A DNA stretch of 64,000 nucleotides from Oxytricha trifallax (Eukaryota; Ciliophora; Spirotrichea; Sporadotrichida; Oxytrichidae): assembly GCA_000711775.1 (NCBI GenBank), contig ARYC01017081.1, positions 1 through 64,000 of the forward strand, in the 5' to 3' direction. A program made the position numbers and the translations under genes. Position 1 is the stretch's first letter, and every line of letters starts with the position of its first letter. This document shows, one piece after another, positions 34,527 through 47,179 of the stretch. The notes beneath the pieces are model-generated. The model was not told where the DNA came from. It made no database searches and was given only the letters and a program-made list of their open reading frames with translations.

Positions 34527-34650
34527 GTATTCAATTAAAAAGGATAATGTTTGATTAGATTATAATTATATCACTAATTATTTAATTATAAACAACTCAT
34601 TATAAATCACACTAATTAAGTTCAATGAATTTATAATTTGAACTACTAGT

Positions 34651-35001
34651 TTAAGATGCCATTAACTCCAATTAAATAAGGTCAAATTAATTTTAAGTTA
34701 ATAAGTTTGAATATATTCTCAAACTCCTTAATCATTTGCATGATATAGAGAAGGATTTTAATTTTGATTAGATAATCTCAAAGTATAATTTGTGAATATT
34801 GTAGATTTTGATAAAATTTTCAATTTTTCTAAGAAAAAATGTAAAAATCATTAATTTGTAATTTTAAAATTCGAAAAGTTAACGAAATGTTCCATCAAAC
34901 TTTTGAGAATTTATTGAGATTATTTGAGTTTTACTATGAAAATGACTTAATTAGTTTAAAATATATTTCATATTTTGTAAATATTATTAGTCTAAAATAA
35001 A
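34651..35001. other. Spacer, nothing recognised
   Basis: AT-rich DNA between the second U2 copy and the next gene start. Confidence 0.5.
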
Positions 35002-36561
35002 ATGAATGTTCATATTCCAATTATCTAAAGTAGAGTTTAGACAGGATAATCAAATATGGTTGTCTTGCATTCTAAATTTGATTAAACCCATTACCCTGAA
35101 ATTACTAATAAAGGTTCTTCTCAAAATTCTAAGTAATTAACAATATTTGAATCCTATGTATACAATGAACCGCTATTAAAGGAAAGTACAACAATTTAAG
35201 CTGAGTAAATAGACAAAAAAATAGTCAAGCAAAGAGCTATATCAAATTAGCCAAGTTGATTGCAGAAAAATAAAAGAGACTCTCGATTAAGATAGCTTTT
35301 TATGAAATAAGTAGAAGAGGAGGTTCAGTTCGAAAATTAAATTTCCTTTAGACTTAGAAAACTGCAGGATATTCATAAATTTAAAGGGCACAATAAAACC
35401 AGAAGTTATGCAGAGCAAGAGGTAAGCAATCAAGAAAGCTATATAGAAAATTAGTAAAATCGAATCAGAACTATTGACACCTGCCCTAATTTTGCTCATA
35501 TGTGCTAAACTGTCAGATAAAAACAGAATTTCAATCAAAACATTGACATATCAAAGAGAAAAGTTAGAGAATTAGAAACTTAATTTAAGGATACTATAAA
35601 GAGCACAAGAAGAATGAAGTAAACCTTAAACGCTTTATTTGGAGGTCTTTCAACTTTGTCCTCACACCAAGATAAGTATAGCAATAACGTAGAATTTATT
35701 CCAAAGAAATTTTAGCCAGAAGTAGAAGTAAACGGAGGCAAGCCTCAGAAGTTTCAAGCACAACTGTTTGAAAATTTTCCAGTTTCAATGACCGCTGCAG
35801 CTGCTCAAGTTTACCCTTAGAAACTTGAAACTATGACTCTTTTTAAAAAGGTGAATGAAAACATCTTGAAGCAGTAAAATTAAGAACTCATGAAAGGAAA
35901 ATTGATTAAACTCGTTGAGAAACTTAACTAGGAATTACCTCAAGAATAATAGCAAGATACTATGTTTAAATCACGTTTCTTGAAGAAGAAAAATTCTGAC
36001 AAAAGAATGTGTTCATAAAGTACCTTAAGACTTATTAAAGAATATGAGAAGTAAAATAGATTAGGTCCTTAATTTTGGTAGAACAATCAATTTGTGGAAA
36101 GAAGCCCTGCTGAACACAAGAATGAAATTATATCTAGAACTAGAAATTAAGAGAATAGAAATCTTAATCAATAATTTAATGCTGCTCAACAATTAATGAG
36201 AGAAAAATTTGGGAGAACATAAAACTAAGATTTTTAAGGCCACAGACCTCTTATTCAAAGTGATGTTGAAATTCCCTCAAGATTTTCACATCCTAAGATA
36301 AGCAACAGCTAAAATAGAATTAATTCAAACTAAAAATTTAGATAGTCTTTTTAACATAACAAATTTCTAAACAAAGACATCGATATGCATTTAGGGAAGT
36401 ATTAGATATCAAAGAAAACTTTCAAGAAATAATAACGACAGATATTAAAAGAGAAGTAGTAATAAACTAGTTTTCCCATTGAGGGTTTTCAAATAGGTGA
36501 TGATCAAATGAATGAATGGGACTAACTCTCATTAAAAAAGTTTGAGTTAACAATAAATTGA
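35002..36561 (+). CDS. Unknown basic, Gln/Lys/Asn-rich protein
   Basis: Start MNVHIPIIQSRVQTGQSNMV; end SLKKFELTIN at TGA 36559-36561. One in-frame TGA near 35259 is skipped if the 42-bp GTCAAG...TTGCAG segment (about 35217-35258) is removed as an intron, which joins QIDKKI to KNKRDSRLRQLF. The middle contains a predicted helix (LETMTLFKKVNENILKQQNQ) and AAAAQ runs. Length is about 495 residues. No family recognised. It is convergent with the minus-strand gene ending at 37157. Confidence 0.7.
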
Positions 36562-37156
36562 ACACTATACTTATCAATTTGTATTTAGATTTACTGCATA
36601 TTTTTGGGTTTTTAGATAGACTGTAATTTTTGAGAAATTGTTTAAACAATTAAATCACAAACCAAAAATATAAAATCCAAATAATAATAATAACATATAG
36701 GTGCAGAACATAGAAGTATACTCATCTTTTCAAATTTGCAAACATTGAAGGTGTAGTGGAGGAAGTCAGCATGTTTTTTTGAACGTGCCTATTAATCATG
36801 CTCTAATCATGAAAAATTTTATTAAAATAAGTGGCCAATAACAATTTTTTAAATATATTATCAAAAGTGAGTTATAGAATGATTTAAGAATATTTCATTA
36901 TCCTTGAAACCATCCTTTTATCATCTTCTCTCTTTCTAAGTAGATACACCCTCTCCAGTTTTTAGCTTTTTTTATGCGTGCTCGTTTTCTTACCCGACTC
37001 TGCTCTGACCAGGTAAGTAAAAATAAAATAATTTAGATATTTTTTTTGGGATCCTAAATTTTTAATGTGTGGTACTACATCCTTTGTTCAGAAATATTTA
37101 TTATTTTAAAAATTCTTAATCAAATTGTTATTAATATCTTATTTTAATCAAATATT
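36562..37156. other. Spacer with two GC-richer patches
   Basis: 36700-36790 (GTGCAGAACATAGAAG...GTCAGCATG) is less AT-rich and ends in a T7 run, like a pol III transcript. 36930-37020 is also GC-richer and contains a CAG|GTAAGT splice-donor-like site on + and an open frame on -. Neither could be assigned to a known RNA or protein. Confidence 0.35.
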
Positions 37157-39493
37157 TCATTAATACTGCTTGGCTCCATCAACTTTTTCCAGTTTGCCAA
37201 AGTTCTTCAGAGATCTCACATAGTGTAGTTAATTCACAGCCATAGATAGAGGTCTTAAGTCTTACAAGCTACTCTAAATTCCACCTCTCACAATATCATC
37301 ATCCGATTCAAGGTCTTCATCTCCACCCTAAATAAAATAAAAACGAAAAAATTAATTACACTTGGCTGCAAATTATTATCAAATTTGGTAAGGTCTCCAA
37401 CAGTAAACACTTCTACATCTTGATAAATCGGGTAAACTTATTCATTTTAGTCAGAATCTTAAAGTTTTATAACATTAAGAACTTGCTAATCTCTTGGATT
37501 AAAATATTAAATAAAAAGTAAATTTTTGATTCCTCAAAATCATTCTATACGATGGCTCATAGTAATCTACTTTCTTAGGCATTGCTTGTTGAAAGGAGTT
37601 CTGATGTTGAGGTTAAGTTGGCTGCTTTGAATACAAATTATTGAGCTGTCTTTTCTAACCAATGACTGGGATAGATCCATGAAGGTTGTCCATCATCTTA
37701 GAGTAGTACTATTACTTCATTTTTGGGTTTGATCTCTTAGCATCTTGAGAGAACTCTTGCTAATACTCTTAGTAAAGTGGATCATTTTGTAATTCTTCTG
37801 AGATATCTTGGCTGAAAAGATTGAATTTAGGCTTTTGCTTTGCTTCTTCAAATGGATGAATATTCTCTTTATTCTAGTCAGGGTAAAGTAGAGCTTTGGC
37901 TGTTGTAGCTGGCATGTCATCGCCCTTTGCAGAAACGAAATCATCTTCCAAATCGCTTTCAGTTTCATCATCATCATACTTATTCCCATCGGAAACTTCA
38001 TTGATATAACTTAAATGGCTGCCACTTGAAGTAGGTTCTTCTATGGGTGATAATCCTTCGAAAACCTTTTTAACCAAAGAGTTTACAGTTTCTAAGCTTT
38101 GTTTTCTTGCATCTTCACTTGAAAATATCTTTTAATTTTTGAATGATTGATTAGATGATGAGAAGTTTGACTATTTTTGACTTGTCTACTCAGAAAGTTA
38201 CTTTTGATTTGATTGGAGTGATTTATTTGGGATTTGCATATTCTTGATAATGTCAGAAATTTGTGGTTTTATGCCTTGAGTTCTAGTGGAGTTTGATTGT
38301 GATGACTTATAAATTTTCCTGTTCTAAATTTCCTTCAAGTACATTTACATATTCTTTTAGTTTTTCATCAAAAATGGTGATTAAGTCTATGTATTTGCCT
38401 ATTCATGAAATATCTGCGAAAATTTCTGATCAATATTTGCATAGCTATTTTTGGCAATGACTTGAGGTATCTAGAGATTATCTTTCTTATCTGATACATT
38501 CAAATCTTAGATGTAACAATAAATTAAATAATGCGAAGAGCTTAAACCTTTCTTTAGTAAGCATCAGCACTCAATTACTTGATGTCTGATTACTTTTAAA
38601 ATTGCTTGTTTCCTCGAGGGCTGCTCTCAAAATTTAATTGATCAGACATTCTTGATTTGAAAGGGCTTATACTATGATTACTCTAGTCTACTTTTCCTCC
38701 AAATAGGTTGGTTTTCTTGCCTTGATCTGTTGCACTCTATAACCTCTTCTATTCTTGAAGGCTTGATAGAGGCAATCTGTTTAGAAAACTGAAATTTCCA
38801 TTTGTCACACCGCTAGTTCTATTTGAGTTTGAATAAGGATTTGTGGTAAACTCTGTAGAAAAAGTGCCACTTTCTCTCTTAGGCTCACGTCCAAAGGGAG
38901 TTTAGCAAAATTTGTCTGGCTTAGAATTTAATCTGTGAAAGGCTGAATTTTCAGATTGTCCAATGATAGGGGACTTCATGACATTCTCTTTGAACTGATC
39001 TTGCTTTGGGAAAGGAGACTACTCATTGAAAATGCCTGATGAGCTGATTTAAGAGTTTGCTTCTTCTTGGCTTGATGGTTGAAACTAAAATTCGCTATTA
39101 ATTTAAAATTATAATATTTTAGCTTAATCTCATAGTAATGTGTGAGAGCGATTGTTTTGCATCGTATCTTTTTTCATTGTCATACTCGTCTTCAAGACAA
39201 TTCTAATTTGCGTTTACCATGCTTTAATTTTCAACTTTCTTCTTTTGAAAATTTAGCGCATTAATGTCTGTGCTCTACTCATGCAAATTAGAACTTAATC
39301 CATTGTTTTGATATGAGCTCATTTAGTTTTGTTTCTAGCCGAAGGTCATCTGAGTTTTGTAGCCAAATTGAGAGTTGTTCGAGTCAAAGTTGTTGGTACT
39401 CATGTTTGACAATAAGTTTGGGTTAAGGAAAAGCTGATCTGACTTCTGATTAGTCTGTTCATTTGAGGTCTGGTTTAAAGCTTAATTTGACAT
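37157..39493 (-). CDS. Unknown Ser/Asn/Gln-rich protein
   Basis: Start MSNQALNQTSNEQTNQKSDQ (ATG 39491-39493); end KLEKVDGAKQY at TGA 37157. It is low complexity throughout, with acidic patches (KYDDDETESDLEDDF near 37990 and DEDLESDDDI near 37310) and a C-terminal basic segment. One 37-bp IES is resolved at 39103-39139. Others are implied near 38520, 37530 and 37340 (the last with pointer ATTT, joining TKFDNNF to IQGGDEDLE). Expected length is ~700 residues. No family recognised. Confidence 0.7.
39103..39139 (-). other. IES, 37 bp, pointer ATTA
   Basis: TAAT on + at 39099 and 39136, in phase. Removal gives AKQSLSHINSEFQFQP. Confidence 0.75.
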
Positions 39494-39719
39494 ATTATCC
39501 AAATTAAAATAAAATTGATAAACTAAATTCAAAATTTAAATTTTGCCAAAATCTTAAACGATATATGTCACAAAGATTTTTGAGTTAATTTATAGAAAAC
39601 AATAAAATAATAAAATCTAATATTACGAAAACAAATCATTTTAATATTTTACGATTTATGTTCCAATTATTCTTTTTTTAAATTAAAACAAATCGTCCAA
39701 TAATAGTTTTAACTTTAAA

Positions 39720-42700
39720 ATGTACCCAACATATGATGGTAAGAATTTAAATATCTTATATACATATAGATCCAAATGTAAAAAAGTATGCAGATTATGT
39801 GGGAAGAGATGCTTAAGTATACCTTGATGGTTTAAATGAGTATAGTAATTTTAAAAGTAAGTTAAATATTGCACATTAAGTTCTACAGTAATAAAGTTAC
39901 ATGTTTTAGGCTTGAATTTGTAAAATATTGGAATGGGAGATTTATTGAGACATGGAAATGACTATAAATACCTGTAAAAATAATCAGATCCAAACAACCC
40001 CATGACTAGAGCTAGAGCAACTGATTCCCAAATAGAGCCAAATCTTAATAATAGGTAGAATAATAACTATAACACAGAAACTGGTTAAGATCAGAATAAT
40101 CAATTTAACCCTTTTATTACTCCCTTTGAAAATAACTAGAATTACAGCAAGCCATAAACAAATCAACGCCCATAATCATCTTAATAACAAAATAACGTTC
40201 GATATGCTAATAATATGGATACAAGGCGCATGGCAGATAGGCAAAAGCTTCAAAGTCAAAAGATAAATGATCCCTATAACCCAAATAATTACATTCCACC
40301 TCCTAAATAAGTAAATTAAGTACCTGTGTAACCCCCAAAAACTGAGTTTGACTAGATCAGAGAGCACGAATAAATGGAAAAAGATAGACGAGAGAAAGAC
40401 CGAGAAAAAAGGAAAATGCAAGCTCAGCATAAAAGAGACAATCAAAGGAAATACGAGGCTCAAGCTAAGGATTTTGAATATCCTTAACCGAGAGGGTTTA
40501 ACGATCCTTTTAGCGGTAAGGATGACGAATTTGACGATAAGGTTATTCAGAAATTTGGTGCTGATGGTATATAAAAACATCTTGCTGGAGATGATGTAAA
40601 ACTACCTGACAATTTTTTCCATCCAGAAGAGAAAGTAATCATGAATCTACCGGAGAGCCACAAACAACAAAATTAAAGCCAAAACCTTTATTAATTACCA
40701 TTATTTTTAAGTCAATTTTAAAACCCCTTTAATAGAGACATCAGCAACCAGTTTCCTACTAGAATGCCTATGGCGTTGCCTGACAATGACACCTTGGCCA
40801 AGAAAAACAAAGAACTTACTTAAAAACTTCTCCAAGCTCAGAAAGAAAGTGCGAAACAGCAAGTATAAATTGAAGAATTGGTAAACAAAGTCAAAGATTT
40901 GGAGTAAGATATATCTTTTGCTTATAAAAATTTCTTTTTAGCTAATTTAAGAATAAACTTAAGGAGTCCTTACTTGAAATGAATTAGAAGAAAATGGACA
41001 ATTCATAGTCATTATATATAATTTTATAATTTAAGAATTTCTATTGACAATGAGAATAATGAGACTGAAAGATCCTATGATTCATCAAGACCTCTAAATA
41101 AAACTAAAATGGCTGATTTGGATTTTCTGAGGGAAATGCGAAATAAGCAAATGCAGAGCGATCGAGATACTTTCAGAAAATCGCTCTTTAATGGAGTTGA
41201 TCTGATACATAATTTTAATAAAATTTATTAGCTGATAGACTTAAAGCATATAGAAAGAAGATGAAGAAAAATGTGTGCTAGAAATTTATAGAGTACATTT
41301 CATAAAACTTTGACAAACTTGTGCCACTAGCTTCTGATGTGAAAAAGATTGGGGTAAGGATTAATTTATTATAAAAATTTGAATAGTTAAGGTATGACAA
41401 ATCAGTTGAGAGCTACTACACATTTTTCAGATATCTTGTTGGTTTAGCTATTCTTACATTTTTAATCTTTCTAACAATGCAAAGGGCTATAATATTATAT
41501 TAATAACTGAAGATTAATGTTTTTGTTTTATTTAAAACTAATTTAAGGAAGTTAATTATTAATTTTAACTTGCTTTACTAGAAAAATTTTACAAAATAAT
41601 TCCTTATTAAAATTTTATAATTCAACACCCCAATGCAAATCGTCTACCTTTACTATCTTTGGGACACTCGAACTTCATTTTGCGTGAGAATAATACCATG
41701 TATGCTACTCTTCAGTCGATATCCAAATGGCAAAGAACTCTACTACATATTTACTCTTATAGCTTTTATCCTCTTTGTTTTTGTTTGCAATATGTACAAG
41801 TGGATGAACTTTGATAAAAAGATGAGATGGGACGATCTCAATGGAGACAAAGAAAAAGTGATAAGTAAAATATTCTTTAATGCCTGGGACTGGAGCAATT
41901 ATTCATTGTTTTAAATATCTGAGTTACTAGAATTAAAAACTGCCAAGTTAAGAGAAGTCAAATTGACTGTGGAAGAAGAAAAAATTAAGGGGAGGATTAA
42001 AAACAGAACAAAGAAGGAGAAGGCCAAACTTATTGCTTTAAGAACTACAACCTTCATCAAAATACTAAAAATTTTATTTTTATTCTATGTAGTGGATGGG
42101 CAGCTATTGTCGCTGTATATCTTTACGAAGCAGACATTGAGAGTTACTTCACACACATAAACATCATCAAATATATAGTAAATTTCATTTTCCTATTATA
42201 ATTTTATAGGCAAGTTTTATACCTCAACTTGTTATAACCTTTGTAAATGTAATGATCCCAGCAGCACTCTTAAAAGTATCAACCTATGAGAAATGGGATT
42301 TTGTTAAAGACCTTATAAATCAGTAAATAGCTAGACTCTATTTATCCAAAATCCTGAATATAATCATAGTAGCAGTTTTAAATATTGAGTTGGCTACAAA
42401 TCAATAATTCTTTAGAAGTTATACTTTGATAGCCTTCAGTCCAACTACTTATGATTGCAGAGAGGACTAGGCTGGACTTAACATGGTTAAACTGGTAATA
42501 TTTAAATTTTAAAATTAATCGAAAGTTTTAGTTAATGACTGAAGCAATAATTACACCTTCGATATATTTAACAAAGGCTCTTGTGTTGTTTATAATGTTC
42601 AAAATTAGAAAGGCATAAACTTGGAAAAAAGATTACTAGGTATCTTAATCAATAGTGTGGCTAGTGTATTTCTAATCAATATTTTGGCTTTCACTTGCTT

Positions 42701-43317
42701 TCTTCCCTTATATAGCTCTACTGATGCCATTCGTTCTGTATATTCTATTTAAATTCTTCAAAATGGACATGAAATATTTCAAATTAAAACCTAGGTAGAG
42801 TTCTAATAGTCATCAGACTGGCTCCAATATTATGATTTTGCTGAATATATCATTTATGCTTATTATGATTTACTATGGATGCCTGCTTTATATACCAGTT
42901 AGTCATGAATAATAAACCAATTTAATTATAATATGGCATATTTATCTATGTTAAAGCTATTATTATACAGTTAAGCTTTAGGTTTACTACTTCAATCCAA
43001 ATAAATAATGCGGTATGTTTGAGAGTGAAACCTACATGTTTAATGATTTAGATACACTTCTTACTACAAATGGGAGTATTTTATTGTGGATAAGGTACAT
43101 AATATTCTTCTATCCAATCTTGTACTTATTAATAATGATTCTGGCTTCTGCTTTGAAATTCAAAACTAATCATATCTAAATATTAAAGCTTTCATTAATC
43201 GAAAGATAGCAAGCGTCTCAATTGATAATTGATGAATAAATAATTGAGCATAAATCTTTTATCACTAATTACAATTAGGGAAATAAATAAAATTAAGATC
43301 TGTAATTCAAATTATGA
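39720..43317 (+). CDS. TMC-like (transmembrane channel-like) protein
   Basis: Start MYPTYDDPNVKKYADYVGRD. Residues up to ~330 form a Gln/Asn-rich cytosolic region with a charged helix (EKDRREKDREKRKMQAQHK). The TMC core then begins with VCQKFIEYISQNFDKLVPLA, SDVKKIG, and YDKSVESYYTFFRYLVGLAI (first membrane helix). It continues with KIFFNAWDWSNYSLF, SFIPQLVITFVNVMIPAALL, STYEKWDF with LARLYLSKILN-like sequence, and CGMFESETYMFNDLDTLL. This order matches TMC proteins, the pore-forming subunits of mechanotransduction channels and relatives. Introns at 39739-39769 and 39857-39909 are clean; several further IESs or introns are needed. The TMC signature's Cys-Trp-Glu-Thr block is not clearly seen. 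Confidence 0.8.
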
Positions 43318-43348
43318 AACAAATGAAATTAATTTGAAATCTGAAATC

Positions 43349-44373
43349 TCAAATCTACAGAGATTCTTTTGATTATTATTATATAATACTGCTATTAAGT
43401 TTAACTAGCAGTCTTTTGTTCTATGTGATATTCCTATCAGTATTTTATTTTTATAATGATTTATTACTATAATGATTTTAGTAGTTCTAATCTTTCATTG
43501 GTATCTTAGATACGGTCTAATTAAATGGCGATATTGCAATTTAGTTGAATGAGAGATTATTAATGGAATCTTAAAAGCCTTAAATGCGAGATCTGTTAAT
43601 AAATTATGTCTGGTTATTCATGGACTGAACTCCAAATATTTTGGACATAATTTGAACTGTTTTTGAAGTTTAAGTAATCTAAGGTTGTCTGCTTCGTGAT
43701 TTATGTTTGATAGGTACTGAATAAAAATTTTCATTAAATTCTTAGATATAAGCTTAAGTTATACTTGCTTGATTATTTCTGCCAGTCTGTATTTATTTCA
43801 TTGAGTAAGTGTTGATAGAGTCTCTTTTCTAGTTAAATAAATTTACATTTGAAGAGTCATATTTGCTTCTATAAGTGATTATCTCATCTTGAGGGCGTAG
43901 AGATTTTAAAGTTTCAACTTTCTAGAGTATGGTATTCGAAAATATTGTTTAGTCTTGAGTTTGCTTGATGAGATCTTCATTCATGGTTTTATTTAACTAA
44001 TTCATATTATAATAAGAACTTGTGCTTTATTATTTTCTATTATTATTAATGAGATTTTGAGACTTTGGCCTATTCTTAATTGCAGAAAATTAACTTTAAA
44101 TTTATTTTAAAGTTTTGTCCTCTTCATATGACCAGTCAAGTTAGCTTATAATTTTGCAAGTTTAATAAATTGAAGGTTTTTCAAATTTTTTACGGAAATC
44201 ACTAATGACTTCCTCTTTATTTTTCTGCCTCGATTAAGTAAAGATGTCATTATTAAGTAATGTTTGTGGAGTTACATTTAGATCTATTGTGAAATTCTTT
44301 TCACTGAAAGAAGAATTGGGGAGTCTTCCAGGCCTTGTTTATTATAGTCGTCTATCACTTAAAACATCAATAT
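43349..44373 (-). CDS. Unknown basic, Ser/Gln-rich protein
   Basis: The minus-strand frame includes RLPNSSFSEKNFTIDLNVTP, KKFEKPSIYQTCKII, MNQLNKTMNEDLIKQTQDQ and KHKSRSRQPQITQTSKTVQI, ending SKESLQI at TGA 43349. A start at 44371 (MFQVIDDYNKQGLEDSP) lies in another phase, so one insert near 44330 is implied. Length is about 335 residues. Disordered composition; no family recognised. Convergent with the TMC-like gene (31 bp apart). Confidence 0.6.
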
Positions 44374-44784
44374 ATAAACAAATAAAGTGCAATTTTTAGC
44401 TGTTAAATTTAATAAAAATAAAAATAATTTCGAACTTCCACTTTTTCTATACAATAAAAAGAATGTTGATAAATTGGTAAATTTATGAAAGTTCAGTACT
44501 TTTTAATTTTATCATTCATTATAGAGGCAATCTAAATGTTGCAAAAAATTTAAAGATCAAATTTTATATAAAAAAATTTAATTATTTTAGAAAATTACTA
44601 TTAATAGTCAGTAAATCTTCCAATTATTGCAAAAAGAATTATGGAAAAATGCGCTATTAAAACATAACTTATATTAGATTTTATTTATAATGAACAACTT
44701 TTCTTTTTCTATCTCTCCTTCTTTATTTCTAAAGGGATGGATAATTAGATTATGACATTTAGGGATAAATAATTTAAAATAATT
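44374..44784. other. Spacer, nothing recognised
   Basis: AT-rich sequence with homopolymer runs between two minus-strand genes. Confidence 0.45.
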
Positions 44785-45402
44785 TCATGAAATACTGAAG
44801 ATATTTTGGTTTTTACTACTACTTTGTTCTTATAATTTCTAAGCTTCCTCATTAACGTAACTGCCAAAATTTTTGTGCTCATTTTACATACTTTAGTATT
44901 ATTACAATTTTGGATCCTTATTTTGATATGATAATCCAGAATTAGTATAATATTGCTTGCTGGTTTCCTTATTTAGCAAATTATTGATTCGACCTCTATG
45001 CAAATGACTGAGTGAGAAGTTTTTATTTATAATCTGAATTATTCTTCGCTAGCTTTGCACTTCACTACTTTTACTATTTGTTAATTTTAGGAGACTTGAA
45101 TTGAGTTACTCTATATATTGCTCTTAATTTTGAAGTTAAAGCTCTTGACTTATAGTGATATCAAAACTATTTTTGGCTTATTCCTGTTACAAAACAATGT
45201 ATTATTATGAATGGCATTGTTTAGGGATCTCTTTATTGAAAGAAATAGATCTGGTCTTGATAGGGGAGAGCAGAGCTGTAATATTCTCATTATTTTGGGT
45301 TAGATCGGGGTCTTATGCTAGATTCATTTTAAGATTGTTCATTTTTTTGGATGACACACTTTTATTTTAGTTTGAAAGTTTTGATAAGTTGTAAGGATCC
45401 AT
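44785..45402 (-). CDS. Unknown coiled-coil protein, ~205 aa
   Basis: One uninterrupted frame (TAA/TAG sense) runs from MDPYNLSKLSNQNKSVSSKK to NQNIFSIS and TGA. A mid-protein helix, DITISQELQLQNQEQYIEQL, has heptad spacing. It contains no IES or intron in this reading, which is unusual for the window. No family recognised. Confidence 0.65.
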
Positions 45403-45851
45403 TAAATTAATATTAATTAATAAGATTTTTATTTCTCATGATATTTAATTCACACTTTAGAGCAATAAAATTACTACCATTAAATTTATGAATACTTTAA
45501 TGTATTTTTATTATTGAACAATTGATGCTTAGTAAAAATAATTAGGGAATTTTTTCCTAAATTTTTTCCTATAAAATTCTATTATACCTTGGTTAGACTT
45601 GACTATTTAACAAACCCAAGAATTTATTTTAAATGAATCTTGAAATTTTTATAATGTAAAACTGGGAACTTTATTTTTAAAATTAAAAAATATAAGTTGT
45701 CTTAAATTCTTCAAATCTAATGATTTAATTAATTTAAAAACTTCAACTATATTCAATTAATTTAAAATAATAATAATTTGTAGCAAAAAATAGTGAAAAA
45801 TTTTGATTATCTTTATATATAAATATTAAAGCATGATCCTTATATATTCTA
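45403..45851. other. Spacer, nothing recognised
   Basis: Very AT-rich; no frame or RNA recognised. Confidence 0.45.
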
Positions 45852-46672
45852 TCAATATCTTTCTAGAACTATAGTGTTATGAGAAAATTCATCGAACCAT
45901 TTTAAGCCAAATTTCTCCTTATATTTCATAACTAAAGTTTTATTAGTTACTAATCCAACTCTCAAATCATCACGCCTAACTAAAGATTAGGCAGCCTACT
46001 TGAAAAGTTTCATTTCATTTGCATATTCCTTTTTGTCATGGAAAAATAGAAATGATTTTATTAATTCATAATCTAAAAATAAGTCAATCTGATCCTCTGT
46101 CTTGATAATTTAGTGAATAGAACTCTATTGATGAAATGCAAAAAGAGCCCTTTCATATAGTAGCTCTCATAAATTATATAAAAAACCGGTATGTCAACAA
46201 ATTTTATTCAAATGTTTTGATGTACTAAGAAAGCACTTACATTATATGTGTGCATTTTAGTCTGGAAGGAAGATAAGACAGAATCGAGCATACCTTCGGT
46301 AAAACAACAATGATCACATTGATTATCAGATATTCCTAATTAAAATATAAATTTAAACTTCTCATAATTCTTAGCAGTTAAATTCACATCACCAACACTC
46401 AAATGGGGAAGATTTGGTGCACAGTTTCTATCTCTTGCTAAAAATAAAATATATTAAATAATCTGACAAGTTTTTAATTTTTGATAATTTACAATATCAA
46501 ATATTCCTAAAATGAAAACTTCATTTTCTCTCTTAAACTTCTCTCAATAAAATATGAATATTCTATCTCTTGCTCTTCTCTCGCTCTCCGATTTTTATTA
46601 ATCCTCGGGATTTGCTTACTACTCCTCGTTTAATTCTTAGGGAATTTCTAGAAAATAACTTTAAAAATTCAT
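45852..46672 (-). CDS. Thioredoxin-fold-like protein
   Basis: Start MNFQSYFLEIPQELNEEQQA. After an IES with a 14-bp pointer the chain continues RDRNCAPNLPHLSVGDVNLT, KNYEKFKFIFQ and ISDNQCDHCCFTEGML. A 77-bp intron (46164-46240, GTAAGT...GAGAG) follows. The C-terminal half (SFLFFHDKKEYANEMKLFK, AAQSLVRRDDLRVGLVTNK) looks like the second half of a thioredoxin fold as in PDI-type proteins. A CDHC segment could act as a redox or metal site. Ends FSHNTIVLERY at TGA 45852. About 200 residues. The fold call is by pattern only. Confidence 0.6.
46440..46574 (-). other. IES, 135 bp, 14-bp pointer
   Basis: TTCTATCTCTTGCT on + at 46426-46439 and 46561-46574, exact and in phase. Removal gives SESERRARDRNCAPNLP. 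Confidence 0.9.
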
Positions 46673-47179
46673 GATTACTATTTATCAATGTTAAACTAAT
46701 TCTTAATAATTTTTTACGAGATTCTCTTTAAGACTTACAATTTGGTATTTCAGATTACTGGTTCTATTCAATCATAAACCTCAGTAGTAAAAATAGTTGT
46801 AAATAAATAAATGAGTAAATGAAAAAATCTTCATAATATTCTTATAAATAAAAATAATTGAAGTTTCAAGATAATTCTCTGCATAAACTTGTTGTTATTT
46901 GTAATATACATTTAATCAGTTCATATATACTATTTTGTTTATCGATATCATATCAAATTAATTTAAATTGTAAATTATACTATTGTACCCATTTTATATA
47001 TTTATTAGTTCAGAGGGTTTACTTTCTTCTTCAATCTAAGCTAAAACAATGCTTGATAAGCATAGTAGAATAATGATAGAAGTCATGACAGATATTTTTA
47101 ATATCTTTGGGACTTAGTTTTTCCTGATTTAAATCATATTTTAATTTACTATAATATTTTCAAATTATTTCAAATATGA
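46673..47179. other. Spacer, nothing confidently coding
   Basis: AT-rich. A frame at 46858-47073 is hydrophobic low complexity and judged chance. It may contain the unresolved start of the next gene. Confidence 0.4.

Larger units (their letters stand above)
31575..34650. repeat. Duplicate of the ARPC1-U2 block, broken by insertions
   Basis: 31575-32020 aligns with 26496-26925 of the intact ARPC1 gene. 34152-34650 aligns with 27588-28605, including the start region, spacer and U2. About 660 bp of the ARPC1 N-terminal part is missing and replaced by a TBE relic (32021-34143). The duplication post-dates the ARPC1/U2 arrangement, and the copy then decayed. Confidence 0.85.

Noticed and set aside
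36990-37040. U1 snRNA on the minus strand (ACTTACCTGG)
   Set aside because: Only the 5' splice-site-pairing decamer matches; the loop sequences and Sm site expected of U1 are absent.
40176-40580. 134-codon minus-strand frame
   Set aside because: It is antisense to the charged N-terminal region of the TMC-like gene; hydrophobic character is what the complement of Lys/Gln/Asn codons gives.
46858-47073. 71-codon plus-strand frame as a membrane protein gene
   Set aside because: Low-complexity Ile/Leu/Tyr composition typical of translated AT-rich DNA, no supporting context.
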